Assembly (NCBI GenBank): GCA_964019155.1
Contig: OZ025244.1
Coordinates: 22,253,376-22,317,375 of the forward strand
Direction: 5' to 3'
DNA length: 64,000 nucleotides
Source of the DNA: Osedax fenrisi
Lineage: Eukaryota > Annelida > Polychaeta > Sabellida > Siboglinidae
Below, one piece after another: positions 33,536 through 46,859 of this stretch (its first letter is position 1; each line of letters opens with the position of its first letter). Below the pieces are notes generated by a model that saw nothing but the letters and a program-made list of their open reading frames with translations, made no database searches and was not told the origin of the DNA. Position numbers and translations under genes: made by a program.

Positions 33536-36500
33536 ATATGTGATTACATCACATATGTGATAGAGAAATATTGAAACTACATTTTTTTATATATGTAAAA
33601 TTGTGATATATATATGAATACAATTAAATAAAGATATAATTATAATTATATAAGCAATGGTATTAGGTTCACCTTTAAATCTATCGCAAGTTGTAAAACA
33701 TGCACTAATGGTATAACTGGGTGCAAGAACAATTTGTTCGATAATTAAAAAGTGTAAATAACTCAATAACTAATTCAATAAAAAGTACTTGACGTACTGG
33801 TAAAATGATTTATCATTAATAATAAGCTATGTAATATTAAACAATAAGCTTAGGTACGAAATAGGCATACGTGATAATGATAATAAATGTATTATAGTTA
33901 TACGTTATATAATAATTCGATAGTGCAAATATTTATCAAACGCAAATGAAGTTTGTCTCGTAGACTAAATTAAAAAGTGTAAAACTATGTTCATGAAGAC
34001 TAATGTCAATTTGTTTAGGCATTATAAATTCATTATCTATTAATTATAAATCATATAAATATATATCTTATATGTAAAGGTAATTGTAAAAATAATATGT
34101 AATACATTAGTATCATAATAAAATTACATATATATAATTATTAACAATAACAACCGTGATATATATATAGAATTAATTAGATAAACTTATAAAATATATT
34201 TCTGTTAGTAACTTTAAAAATAAAATTATTTTATTTTGAAATAAATCTATAATTTTATTTTCATTTATTTTTTTTATTTTATTTTATATAAATTATTTTT
34301 TCTATTTCATACTCATATAGCTTTTTCATTCATAAAATATTTGCATTTTAATATACATTTTTTGAAATTTACTATAAAAGATAATATTAATAATTTATTA
34401 TTATTACAAATTAAAAAGAAATGATAATTATTGTTATTTATTGTTGTCACTACTTCATTTTTATTTATTTTTATTTATGATATAATATTATATATGTATT
34501 GTATAAACTATGTGCTTTATTAACAATGTATTTACATTACAAGTTACAGAGTTATGATATATTAATTTTTTTCGAAATATTTTCAAAACATTAATTTATT
34601 TATTGTATAAGTTATCTTATGTATATATTTGTATGGCTACGGTTACTGTAGGAAATTTAAAATATGTCCATATTTAAATAATTTTACATGGTCTATTTTT
34701 TAGGTACTAATTATTCTATTTTTATTTCAACAACGCGTATATTATCATAGAAAATATGTCTGTAAAACGTTATACTTTCAACTGTATATTTTCTAAAATA
34801 AAACATAAATATATCAATTTAATTATTATTATTATTAATATTCTTATTATTAATATTACATATTAAAACTGTATATTAAGTTTCAAGATTAATATACGCG
34901 TGTAAAACCTACTTTATTAAAATAAACATTAACTACTGCATTATAATGTACAGTATAGTATATATGCCACCGTGAATAACGTAAATATATATACCCCATA
35001 TCTAATATGAGTTATAACCAGTATGCACTTTAATATATACACATTAATGCAATTCTATCAATGAACAACACACGCAACTGTATATACATACAATTGTATT
35101 TAATATATATATATATATATATATATACTAAATTATATAAATCATGTATACTATTTACAATACACGTTGTCAGCTTGTATTTATCTGTACACATTATGTA
35201 TATAAACAAAGCGATAAGTCTGATATCAATGATGTATTATACTAGGTTATATAACATTGAATAACATAATCTAAAAATATCGTTATCAGTCATATATCCA
35301 ACATTATCATTATATAAATAACTACAATTATATATATTTTGTTATATATATTTGGAGCAAGATAATGCTAAAGTATACTAAATAAATTATCTTTAAGAAT
35401 ATTCCTCCTATTATATAAATAATAATAATTATATTAATACAAATAATATTACTAGGTATATATTAATAATACTAATCATACATTTTATTGTAATCATAAT
35501 AACTCTATATTAAATGATATATACAAAATATATTCCATGTAAATATGATATAGATTATAAGTTGTAAATAAAATCAAGATTAAAATCAAAAAAATTTTAA
35601 GTTTATTATCAATAAAATATATAAAATAAATAATATATATTCATTCTAACTTTATTATTTCAATCGATAAGTCGTGATTCTATTAATTTTAACAGTTATT
35701 GTTTTCCTGGTCAGTGATTTTCATTTTGACTTAGTATACCTTTGATATATATATATAATTATTCTCAAATATATATTTATATTTATATATATATAGTTAA
35801 ACTATGCATAACCATGGTTACACTATTTGTTATATATTATTTCACTATTTAATATATTTTATATAATTTATATATATATTAATTTTGAAAACATAATTAA
35901 TAATTTGATATCGTAAATTGTATAATTAGTGAATATAAACGATTTATTTTATTGGATAATAAAATAAATAATTTTGAAAAATATAAATTAAAAAAATACT
36001 ATATCTGAACATAAATAATTAATATTATCCAAATTTAAAAAATGTAAGTAGGCCTACTCATGTAGTGTATTGATTCAATAATAAGTGATTTGAAAATTGA
36101 AAAATTAAAGGTTACTAAAATTAAAAATTATCGTATTTAAAATATATAATTTTAATTATACTATAGTATATACATATTTGTTTAAGTGAACTCTAAGACT
36201 CTTAGAGTCTAAGAGTGATTTAAATTCATATATATATATATATATATATACATTAATAATCCCCAAAAGATGTAATATTAATTAATGACATTTACGAAAG
36301 ATAATATTAATGTGGATCTTCATGATTTTTATATAGTATCTAAACATCTACCAAATCTACCATATAAATATACTAAAAATGTCCTATAGTCAAATTATGA
36401 ACATTACATTTAAGATACATTTAAAAATACTGATATTCATATAAATTAATATCGAACTAAAACTAATGGTAAAATATTAAAAAAATATTGATACTATATT

Positions 36501-38110
36501 TGATATATATATATATATATTAAGTATACTTATTTATATTTATGTGTATACTTATTTATACGTATACTTGATAACATATTTTTAAAAAGAATAATATTTT
36601 TACAAACAATTATTTAGTTTTCATTAAATAAATGTCATTAAATTAAATTAAATTAAATTTCATTATATAAAATAAATTTAAAAATAAAAAATATTAATAA
36701 TTTAGAAATATATAAACAATATTTAATTTTGTTTAATTTTAGCTATATTATATTTTATATTATAATATATAATATATATTATTATATTATAATAACTATA
36801 GTTAATATATTGTATTATATATTTATTTAAATTTTATAAATATTTTGATTTAAATATATTGATTATATTATGTAACATTTTATTTATCCATTTATTGATT
36901 TTTGTATTCTTTAGTTCTCTACAATGTATTATAATATATAATACAACGTTTTTCCAATGAAAAATATAAATTTTATACATTTTGACAAATTGATATTGAC
37001 ACTTATGAATTTCATATATTATTATCAAATAGATTTTAATAGAAATACTATTTCTATAAATAATTCAAATCATCTTTCTATGATTCATAAAATAGCGTGT
37101 AATTTTGTTATTTTTTCTATTGATAATTATTGTAATATAATAATATTATTATGATATAATGATTTAATGAATCAATGATTAACAAATCTGATACTGAATA
37201 TCTTGAAATATAAGTATATTTAAAAAATTAAATACTCTACAAATAAATGTGTAAGATTATTAATAATTTTAAAACAATTATATGGAATGTTTACCAATTC
37301 AACAATATATAACATTGTATATATTTATATATTATAGTCATATATTTATCTTTGTTTTTTTTTTAATTTTATTCCACCTTGATATAAGAATTGTTTTTAG
37401 TTTGTTATTCCTCCTTAATATAAGATTTGTTAAATATTTATTTACTCCTAAATGGTCTTTTATATGTAGTATTCTTGAAAATAGTTTAAAATTAATAAAA
37501 AATATAAATTCATTTAGGACATACTAGAATACTAGTTTTCTACTTGAAAACTTTTATTATATTTATATTTAATAAATAATGAATAGATGTATGATTTCTT
37601 TTTTATTTGATATTATGTCATATCATTTATATTTTTTACAAATATGTCATTTGTATACAATTTATTTTATTGATTACATTTTAATAAAATGTTTAATAAA
37701 ATGATTTTATCTATAGTAATTTATTTTTAAAATGATGGATTCATCTTCAGTAATTAATCGAGAATGGAACTTGTTTTAGTTAATATTAATGGGATGAGAA
37801 GGTTATAGAAAATAATTAAATTAGATTTGTATTTATTTATTTTAAAAAAATATATTTAATTTAATATGTATTGTGTATATTGTAAAGAATACATACGATA
37901 ATGTGTACATAAGTATATTTAAAAATTAACAAAAATAGGAATTATGAGTTATTATATAAAATAATATGAATTCAAAAATTCCAAAATCTATGAATTTTTA
38001 TAACAAAAATTAAACATTCCTATTAATAATAAAAAATATGATAATTTTGCCTAAATCTATACATAATAATAAAGAAATTAGAAAATGATTTTAACATTGG
38101 ATAATTATTT

Positions 38111-38146
<36 letters not shown>

Positions 38147-38618
38147 TGTAATATATATACAAAATGTATTTAGAATAAATTGAGTTTAAATATAATTTTG
38201 TCAACCACTATTATTGGAGTATACACTTAATATACTATTAAATAATATGATATGATAGTTTCTAATATTTTAGACATAAACCCTATATATCATAGTAAAT
38301 TTAGTAAATATTCATATATGAATTCTATAGATTTATAAATTTAGAATAATTAGTTATATATGTATAAATGTTGAAAAGAAAATTCTCAACTAACAATAAA
38401 AATAACAACAACAATTGCAATAAAATTAATTTTTATAAATTAGAATAAAATATTATAAACATTAAATAATATATTTTTACGATAATAATCCATTTCTGTA
38501 GTCATATTTATTGCAATCCTTAAACGTTTCGACCGTAGTTCCGACGGCGTATAGAATACAAATTATAGATTTTTAAAATTACAACACAATCATAATACAC
38601 TTCTTAATCTTAGTTTGT
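33536..38618. other. five kilobases of extremely A+T-rich DNA, no gene seen
   Basis: All open frames here are short and low-complexity (IYIY, NINI, LFLL types). No domain, tRNA-like or TIR structure was recognised. A short inverted CTCTAAGACTCTTAGAG lies near 36190. Probably old, decayed repeat DNA. Confidence 0.5.
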
Positions 38619-39028
38619 TAAGGGGGATTCACATGTAATTTTCATCTCATTTTTATCAGTAAAATTACCGATGAAAATTGCCCGATAATTGCTCGATAAT
38701 TGCTTGTAATAAAATGAGCATTCACACTAAATAAACTTGAAAACAAAGATCATTTTATTTACTATTTACTATTTACAAATATATACTAATATATATATAT
38801 ATAAATATATATGTGCATATTATTATGTAAAATAGGCGGATCAATGAACTGTCAATCAACAACTTTCTCGCAAATGTCCTATAGTACCCATTATAATGGG
38901 CGTGTACAAAATTGAACTTGAAAATTTTCGATAAGCGTGGAAAATAAATGAAACATTTTCATTCTACCGACAATGTAGCCGATGAAATTGATCGATAATT
39001 GCCGATGAAAATGTGGGTGAACCCCTTT
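38619..39028. mobile_element. about 410-bp MITE with TTAAGGGGG ends
   Basis: Left TTAAGGGGGATTCACATG...TTTTCATC and right inverse TAAAGGGGTTCACCCACATTTTCATC form TIRs of roughly 40 bp with mismatches. The internal word CGATAATTGC recurs in both orientations. TTAA/TTTA at the edges hints at a TTAA target (piggyBac- or Kolobok-like), but this is inference. Partial relative at 19689. Confidence 0.65.
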
Positions 39029-39552
39029 AGTTTATAATATTATTTTCACATTTAAAAAAATATGATAAATTATAACTATTACAAAATAATGATAGGTATC
39101 TTAATAATTTAAAATCATTATGCAATATCTGGTGATATATATTATTTTATAAATAGTAGGTATTTTATAAATATACCTACATGTTATAAAACTTAATTAA
39201 TAAGATAATATTTTTATTTTTTTTCTATAACCTTTTCTAACTCCTTAATTCTAACTCCTATTATTATGTTATTATTTTGTATATTTATAATGAAAATTTC
39301 ATTTATTTGTAATATATCTTTTACTTGGATACTTATCAAAAAATGTACTATATATTATTTATTTTTCTTATTATAATATAATATATTTTATATTACATAT
39401 TTTATAAATAATTGTTAACTATATCTTGAATTATAAGCATGTAAAATTACCGTATAATTATAATAATAAAATATTATAATATAATATTATATTGCTTCGA
39501 TAAATGAGTTTATTATATAATATAAAAATTCTAATTTATATAAACGTCATGG

Positions 39553-39592
39553 GTAATACCAAATCCTTAAGCCCAAAGGGCTTTGGTAATAC
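39553..39592. mobile_element. 26-bp micro-element flanked by GTAATAC
   Basis: GTAATAC (39553-39559), then CAAATCC...GGGCTTTG (26 bp), then GTAATAC again (39586-39592). The terminal CAAA...TTTG resembles the TIR tips of the 455-bp family, and the same 7-mer is the target duplication of the complete copy at 40097, 500 bases away. Either a drastic deletion derivative or a footprint. Confidence 0.55.
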
Positions 39593-39682
39593 TATGAAAT
39601 TTCTAAGTAAGTATATGTAAACAAATATTTGTCAAAAACATAACATCTTAAAAAAATAAGAAAATTAATTTCATCATAGATA

Positions 39683-39714
<32 letters not shown>

Positions 39715-40096
39715 CCGTATACAATACATTCATTAAATAATAGTATACTTATAAGACTTATAAGACTTATAAGTCTAACTGTGTATAAAGGATGGGGAAT
39801 ATTCCATGTATACATACATATATCAGTTAGTTATTTACACTGATAACGAATAAAAAGCAGATGATTAATTTCACGCGTGTAGATAACCGCGTAATAGATT
39901 ACTTTATAGTTAGCCATGGTTACATTCTAATACACATTATTATAGTTCATTTTCATGTTTAACGTTATATATATATAATAATAATATTGTAATAATTATT
40001 TATTAGATTTTTATGATTAATAATACAATAAATATGAATACTATATGTTATAATACGTTTTATAAATTTGTATTTGTATACATTATACTGTAATAC

Positions 40097-40550
40097 CAAA
40101 GATTTTCCGAAGGAAAGATATAACACTTACGCGAAATCGTGTAATTCGAATTTGTATACAAAATACCCTGGTGCCACCTATAGCGGGTTACTTTTAGGAA
40201 CTATGTGTTGTTTATAATGTAAATTCGTATTTAACTATACACTTTTAAAATGTTAAATAATATGCTTTAAATTAATATTTATATGATGAAAACTAAGTGT
40301 TCATTACTAATATATAACAAACAAATATGATATGTATGTTTTAAATGCTATAAGTATATATTTAGTGAGTAAAAGCTAATTTATATTGCATGTAATTTAA
40401 TAGAGCAATGAAAACATTGTTGCATGCAAACAGAGCCGAACCTAAATCTATTTCAGTGATTTCGATACTACTGCTAGCAGCGGTTGGGTATATTACTAAA
40501 TTACGTTGCATGCATAGGGAGTGTTATATCTTTGCTTCGCAAAATCTTTG
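40097..40550 (+). mobile_element. 454-bp TIR element, 7-bp TSD family, copy 2
   Basis: Nearly identical to 6665-7119 (a few substitutions, one short indel). TIRs CAAAGATTTTCCGAAGG and inverse CAAAGATTTTGCGAAGC. Flanked by perfect GTAATAC at 40090-40096 and 40551-40557. The high identity means both copies moved recently. No ORF. Confidence 0.93.
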
Positions 40551-40557
40551 GTAATAC

Positions 40558-40818
40558 TATACTATAATATATATATATATATATATATTATACATTTTAT
40601 AGCACATTTACTAAATATTTACTGGTATATGATGGTTTGATGTCATCTTCGTGGAAGATTCATCCATTACGTAACATCATGATCCCCATATTTATCGTAT
40701 ATTCTATGGGTAATTTACCCCTATTATATAAAAATCGCTATTATATAATATGCGTTATATTATATATTAATAATCTAATACTCATTATGAATATTATATA
40801 TATATATATATATATAAT

Positions 40819-40860
<42 letters not shown>

Positions 40861-41151
40861 ATTTTAATGGTGGTGAAATACTTCATATCGGATGCAGTTA
40901 GGATCTTAAATGAATTTTTTAATATAAAAATTAGCTTTAAAGTCCCTTTAAATATGCTACCGCGTCAAGAATAAATGTTTTGACGATAACCGATCACTTT
41001 TTATCATAATGTATACATTATTACTTTACATATCATGTGTAGATCTATTGTATGTATACGAGTGGGATTTAAATACTATAGACTGTGTGACTACTTATAC
41101 GTAAGTCAGGAATCGTGACTGGTACATTATACTTCTTAGCTACCAAGTCAG

Positions 41152-41203
<52 letters not shown>

Positions 41204-41575
41204 GTGTGTATATATATACATAATATATATATATATATAAATATATAATTATGAATGATTTTTGTAGATATAAATCTACCATCTTCACATTCTATCATGC
41301 CATTAGTAAATAACAGTTGAACACAGTGCCCTCTCTTATATCAGTTAGTAAATACGATATAGCAGGTTGTTTTATCTCGTGAAACAAGCGAGATAATGCG
41401 AGATACTTCTGACTTTTGCTGCATAATGACACTGTCTGATTACGTAATTCGTCGCTAAGCACATATCACTATAGTCAGGAATGTTTGGCGATATAAGTAT
41501 ACTCATGCGTAAATGCATATATGAACATATGTTTGTGTCTACTTCGTGTATACTTATACAACACTATTGAGAATA

Positions 41576-41621
<46 letters not shown>

Positions 41622-42285
41622 TGTATATATTTCTATAATGAAAATACGGAAATAATATCCTTACTTTTACCACCACAGTTATATAAACTAATGTAGATAC
41701 AATGTAACACTGTTACATTAAATTATTAAATGTAAATGTAAGTATGTATACACACGTTTTACAAATTTGAACAGTTCAAATATACATTTTCAATATATAT
41801 ATATATATATATATTAAAGGGTAATTGTCTCGACAAGCAGCAATGCTTCTACAATTACCCAGGTACTTGTACCTAAATCTGATAATAATAATAATAATAT
41901 ATGTATATATATTAGTTAATATTTTAATAATATTTTAATGTAATAAATGTATTCATTACAATAAATATTGTTTATATATATTATATAATTATGTATATGT
42001 ATTTACATATGTAGATGGAGATCATATGTATATTTTAAAATGTAACACTTAACAATATATTTACTTAAAAATGTCTATTTTTAAAAGGATATTAATATTT
42101 TATTAAATACTTTAAAACTTTAATACTTTATAAAAAAAATCGTCATGGTGTTGTTTACGATTAATGTATGATACTGTTACAAGGTTATAATGTGAATTTA
42201 TAAAATTATGTTTACTAGTTTTTATGTATACATATATATGTTTTTATGTTTTTATATAAATTAAGTAATATACATATTGTTGTAA
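40558..42285. other. intergenic, (TA)n-rich, no gene seen
   Basis: TA runs at about 40569-40587, 40797-40858, 41153-41200, 41579-41616 and 41792-41812. A hairpin-forming GGTAATTGT...ACAATTACC pair lies at 41820-41859. No coding region recognised. Confidence 0.55.
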
Positions 42286-42735
42286 AGGATGTATGTCTAA
42301 TATATACGTCTAGTTTTAATTCTCATCTATATGGTACGTTAATAGATAGTATCTAGTAGATACAATTACTGAACTCCACAGTTATTTGGAAGAATTTCAT
42401 ATTTATTTTTATTAAAATAAATATATTTATGATGCCTATTAAATAGCTTGATATTAAGGCACATAGCAACGGATTACGTATACCACAATAATATTATGTA
42501 TTTAATAATATGTTATAGTTAATGAGTCAAATTATGTATGTAAATATATCGATACAGCTGAATAATTCTTATTGTTATTAATATTTATATAATTATTAAA
42601 ATAAATCAATGCATTCAGTAGTTGAAGAATATTTCCTAAATCAAATTAACAATCATATAAAATAATATTTGAATTTACAAAATTAGTATGTCTTATTTAT
42701 GAGAAATCAGTGAAATAAATCTATAATTAGAACCT
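42286..42735. repeat. dispersed repeat, inverted relative to 33045-33535
   Basis: Partner of 33045-33535. The pair lie 8.8 kb apart in opposite orientation and could form a large hairpin in single-stranded DNA or RNA. Confidence 0.85.
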
Positions 42736-42869
42736 ATAAATAACCTACATAGTATATCTAGAAATTACATGATTATAATTATATATATTTTATTTTATTT
42801 ACTATATATCACAATTTTATTAATATAAAATATAATTAGTTTTAAATATTTCTCTATCACATACATAGA

Positions 42870-43015
42870 TGTTCTAGAAGGTTACAATGTATATAATACT
42901 AGTTACGATTTTCTGGCAACACGATATATCTGAACCCGATAATAAACTTAGTTAGTGTTAAATTACACTCATGTTAACTAGTATTAACTATGTATGTATG
43001 TGTGCATATGTGCAT
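42870..43015 (+). repeat. dispersed repeat shared with 48445-48595
   Basis: Shared words TCTAGAAGGTTACA, TTACGAT, CGATAATAAACT and ACTCATGTTAACTAGTA, in the same order and orientation, each followed by a TGTATGTATGTG-type run. Non-coding; the class is not recognised. Confidence 0.7.
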
Positions 43016-43787
43016 GTATGCATATGTATATATATTTATATGTGTGTGCATGTATGTGTATACTGTGCTGGATTATGCATGCTATGAGCCGCGGGCAAAA
43101 AATGTATAACATATTTTATAACATATTAATAGGGTATTTCTAGTAATAAATAATATATATATATAACTATCCAATATATATATATTATAAGTATCTTAAA
43201 ATAATTTCAATATAATATTTTATAAGTTAAAATTAATAAATTAAAAATAAGATATTATATATATATATATTATAATGTTATTAAATATTTATTTTACTCG
43301 CTTATCTGTCTTAAAAACGATTAATAATTATACAATATAATTTTAATTAAGTATCTTTGATTCTAAAGATAATTATATAGGCTTAAAAGTTGTTTTACTG
43401 TCTTAGAATGTAAGAGATAATTATGCATCAGTTTAAGTTTTGAGAAGCTTCTCTCATCGGTATAATTAGGTACCAATAAACACATGTATATTCGGAAGAT
43501 AATTTATATATTTGGATATAAATCTAGCATACTTTATATTTGATATGTTCATATTTGGATATTAAAATCCTTTGAGATTTATATCAAGATGTTATAATGT
43601 ATTTTGAATAATTAATCATATCGGTTACTAATGTATTGGTAGTTTAGACGATATCATTATATATGAATAAATACATTAAAATAGTTTTTGAGTTCAGAAA
43701 GTAATACAATTCTGTCAAAGGAGATATTACCTGGTAATCTATACTCACAATTGTGTAAATCTATTTAATCTATTTAAATATGTTCTC

Positions 43788-43792
<5 letters not shown>

Positions 43793-43860
<68 letters not shown>
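43793..43860. repeat. (TA)n microsatellite
   Basis: About 68 bases of uninterrupted TA. Confidence 0.95.
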
Positions 43861-43862
<2 letters not shown>

Positions 43863-44308
43863 GAATATAATATAATTAGTAATAACTAAACGATTATATA
43901 TATTAGTATACTCATACATTACAAGTTCAAATATTGGTAGAAAAAGTCTAGTTTGAAATTCTAATGTGATGTAAATTCCATAATATTCATGTATACATAT
44001 TTTCATATTATCATATTTTCCAGAATCTAAAATAAATTCATCATAATAATGTCATTGTTCTACTATATAGTAAGAGGGTACATCAAGATTTGTTATCTAA
44101 TATTATCTAAATTAAACTTGATAACTTATTTCAAAAATGTTCTGATATAAATTATTCGATAATAAGTCGTTGCACATTATTGAATCTTATTGAATACATA
44201 CCTTTCGTCTATTATGACTATTACTATTCGAGATGTTAATATTTTATAATTCTTATATAGGCTAAATAAATTATATAGACGTTATCTAAAAGGAAATAAT
44301 GTAAAAGA

Positions 44309-45180
44309 AAAAAGAAAGTAACCTAATACGGACACTTTAACAATAAATGATATTAAAATGTTATGAATCCTTATTTGTATTCAAAAATTACAATATTTTA
44401 ATATTATATGATTAAAGATATTATTGTGATTTTAAAATTGTATTTAATCTTTTTTATTTAATTCCATAGATAACGTGGGTATCCGTATTCGGTAACCATA
44501 TTCGAATATCCGAATTATAATACGGACACCCTATATAACACTAGATAAACTATATATTATTGATGAATAAATCAGACAATTTATAATTATATTATTTATA
44601 ATTAATTTATGAACAATTTATTCTAATTTAATTAGTTAATAATTTATTTATTTATATTATTTTTTAATTAATAATACAATTTTATTGGTGGTATTAATAT
44701 TATAACGCACGTGATTTTTTATGAAAATCAGAATAATTCATACGATCTTCGCTGATTGGTTATAGGGTGTTCGTATTAAGACATTTAGAGTGTCCGTATT
44801 AGGGACATATATGACCTCTAGATATATGCTTATAACTAATGAATATTTGATAACGATATAGAAATTATATATAAAATTGATAGAATGCTTTGGTTTTTAA
44901 TAATATATTGTTATATTTTATATCGATACATTTTTATATTCTTGAGAAGGTTTTAAGTTGACGTTTTTTTCATAAATTTAAAAAAGTAATACAACAATAA
45001 GTTTATTTGATATATCAGCTTTATTTTCTATAATTAAAAATTATAAAAATACTTATTTAGACTATTTATATAATTATGAATGTGTTATTCATTATTAAAC
45101 AATTTTTTGTAAGATTTATGGATTTTGAAATACCGAGTGTGTCCGTATTCGGGCACTTTCCGTATTTGGCTACTTTCTCC
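44309..45180 (-). mobile_element. TA-flanked MITE, GAATACGG family, copy d
   Basis: Reverse orientation to copy a. Left GAAAGTAACCTAATACGGAC, right GTCCGTATTCGGGCACTTTCC...CTACTTTCTCC, with TA following at 45181-45182. It contains AATACGGACACCC and GATTGGTTATAGGGTGT blocks shared with copies a, b and c. It gives the empty site for the G-rich insert of copy c. Confidence 0.75.
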
Positions 45181-45822
45181 TATAGTTAGATTCATCGAGA
45201 TTTTACCTAAATAAGCAGGGAATCTACTACTTTTATAATCGACTATAGTTAGTTATGCTGTATTTTATTTCGTTTAAACTTTCATACATATTGCTGGAAT
45301 TGTCATAATTTTAACCTCTATAATATTATATATTTATATTTTTATTTAAACAAAATTCTAATAAACATTATTTATATCTAGACCAGTGTGAGACTGAACA
45401 TCTACGTACGCTAATAACATTCAATAATAATATCGTCCTTACTATATCTGACTATGATTATTAACTGATATAATTTGATATATATAGAGTTGAGTCCACT
45501 GATATAATATCATATTTTTATTTTTTATTTCTCGAATTATTTAGTTCTTACCTGTTCTCAAAGTATGTCAATAATCTAATCACAAATGTTATTAGATAGA
45601 AATTAATATTTACTATTCCTGTAATAATTCATATAATATATATATATATATATAAATTTATAAATAACTTTAACAAAATTTGTTTTCTATATGATTAGCT
45701 AAAATTGATGATAGGATTAATTGATTATATAAACTTCGACAATAACTCCACTATAACCAAATAGCTTATTAATTGAGTTAATATATCGATAATAATAGCT
45801 ATTCGTATAACAACCCAAGGAG

Positions 45823-46487
45823 AAATGGTAGTAGATGGAAAACATATTGAAGTAGGTATCACACTTTCACCTAGTATCACACTTTATATTCCTGGGATAT
45901 CTAATAACCAAGGATGGATTCTGTGAGAAGGAAATACGCAAAGGTTAGCAATGGGTAGATCTGCAATGGGGGGACTAACGAAAATCTGGAAAGATAGAGG
46001 AATTGCCCTCAGAACAAAGATTAGGCTTGTAAAAGCTTTAGTTTTCCCTGTAGTCTTATACGGAGCAGAATCTTGTACAATGAGAAAGCTTGAGAGAAAG
46101 ATGATCGATGCTTTTGAGTTATGGTGTTGGAGACGTCTGCTAAGACTAACATGGATCTACAGAAAGACAAATGTATGGGTTATTGATAATATAAAACCAG
46201 AATGGACGCTTGTCAAGCGTCGCTTGAGTCAAGGATAGTCAAGGCATCATTATGTTACTTTGGCCATGTTATAAGAGCAGGTGGAATGGAATATGAAGTG
46301 ATGGTAGGAAGAATGGGGGGTTATAGAATCAGAGGGAGACCACGGCAAAGATGGCTTGATAGCATAACAAAAAACTTCTATGGAACTATCTTCAACATGA
46401 TTCGAGCCTCAAGATGTAGGAGAAGATGGAGATCTGCTGTCATCGATGTCGCCAGGGGTCGGATACGACTCGACGGCACAGGTTAAT
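45823..46487 (+). pseudogene. LINE (endonuclease-reverse transcriptase type) C-terminal part, frameshifted
   Basis: Reads MVVDGKHIEV and FLGYLITKDGFCEKEIRK, then in another frame MGRSAMGGLTKIWKDRGIAL..KIRLVKALVFPVVLYGAESC, DAFELWCWRRLLRLTW and, after another shift at about 46235, LCYFGHVIRAGG, GRPRQRWLDSI and DVARGRIRLDGTG. This is the post-RT region of the common animal endonuclease-RT (RTE-like/HmRTE-like) LINE, whose canonical parts are YGxESWT, DAFELWCWRR, SYFGHIxR, GRPRxRWLD and GRTRLNG. At least two frameshifts and a 5' truncation make it inactive. Confidence 0.9.
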
Positions 46488-46644
46488 AAAAACTTTATAA
46501 CATCGACATTTATCATTAGAGGACGTTTTCTAATATCGCCATTACAGGCGTTTATATGTAAGTATATTTTGGCGAGAGACCCATGCTGAGAGGGCGTCAT
46601 TCTAAACATTTAGATTATTGGATAATCTAAAAAAATCAATATTA

Positions 46645-46676
<32 letters not shown>

Positions 46677-46820
46677 GAATACTATCCATTTGAAAATATA
46701 AATATAATTTATATCCGTAGAGTTTGTTGGAAAGTTAATAATTTTTTTAAAGAATGTCACCAATAACATTATTTAAAAATATGATAAAGAAGAATACCTA
46801 GATTTTGATAATAACTATTA

Positions 46821-46859
<39 letters not shown>

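Noticed and set aside
43770..44006. 78-codon minus frame and similar IYIYIY frames throughout
   Set aside because: Translations of (TA)n microsatellites.
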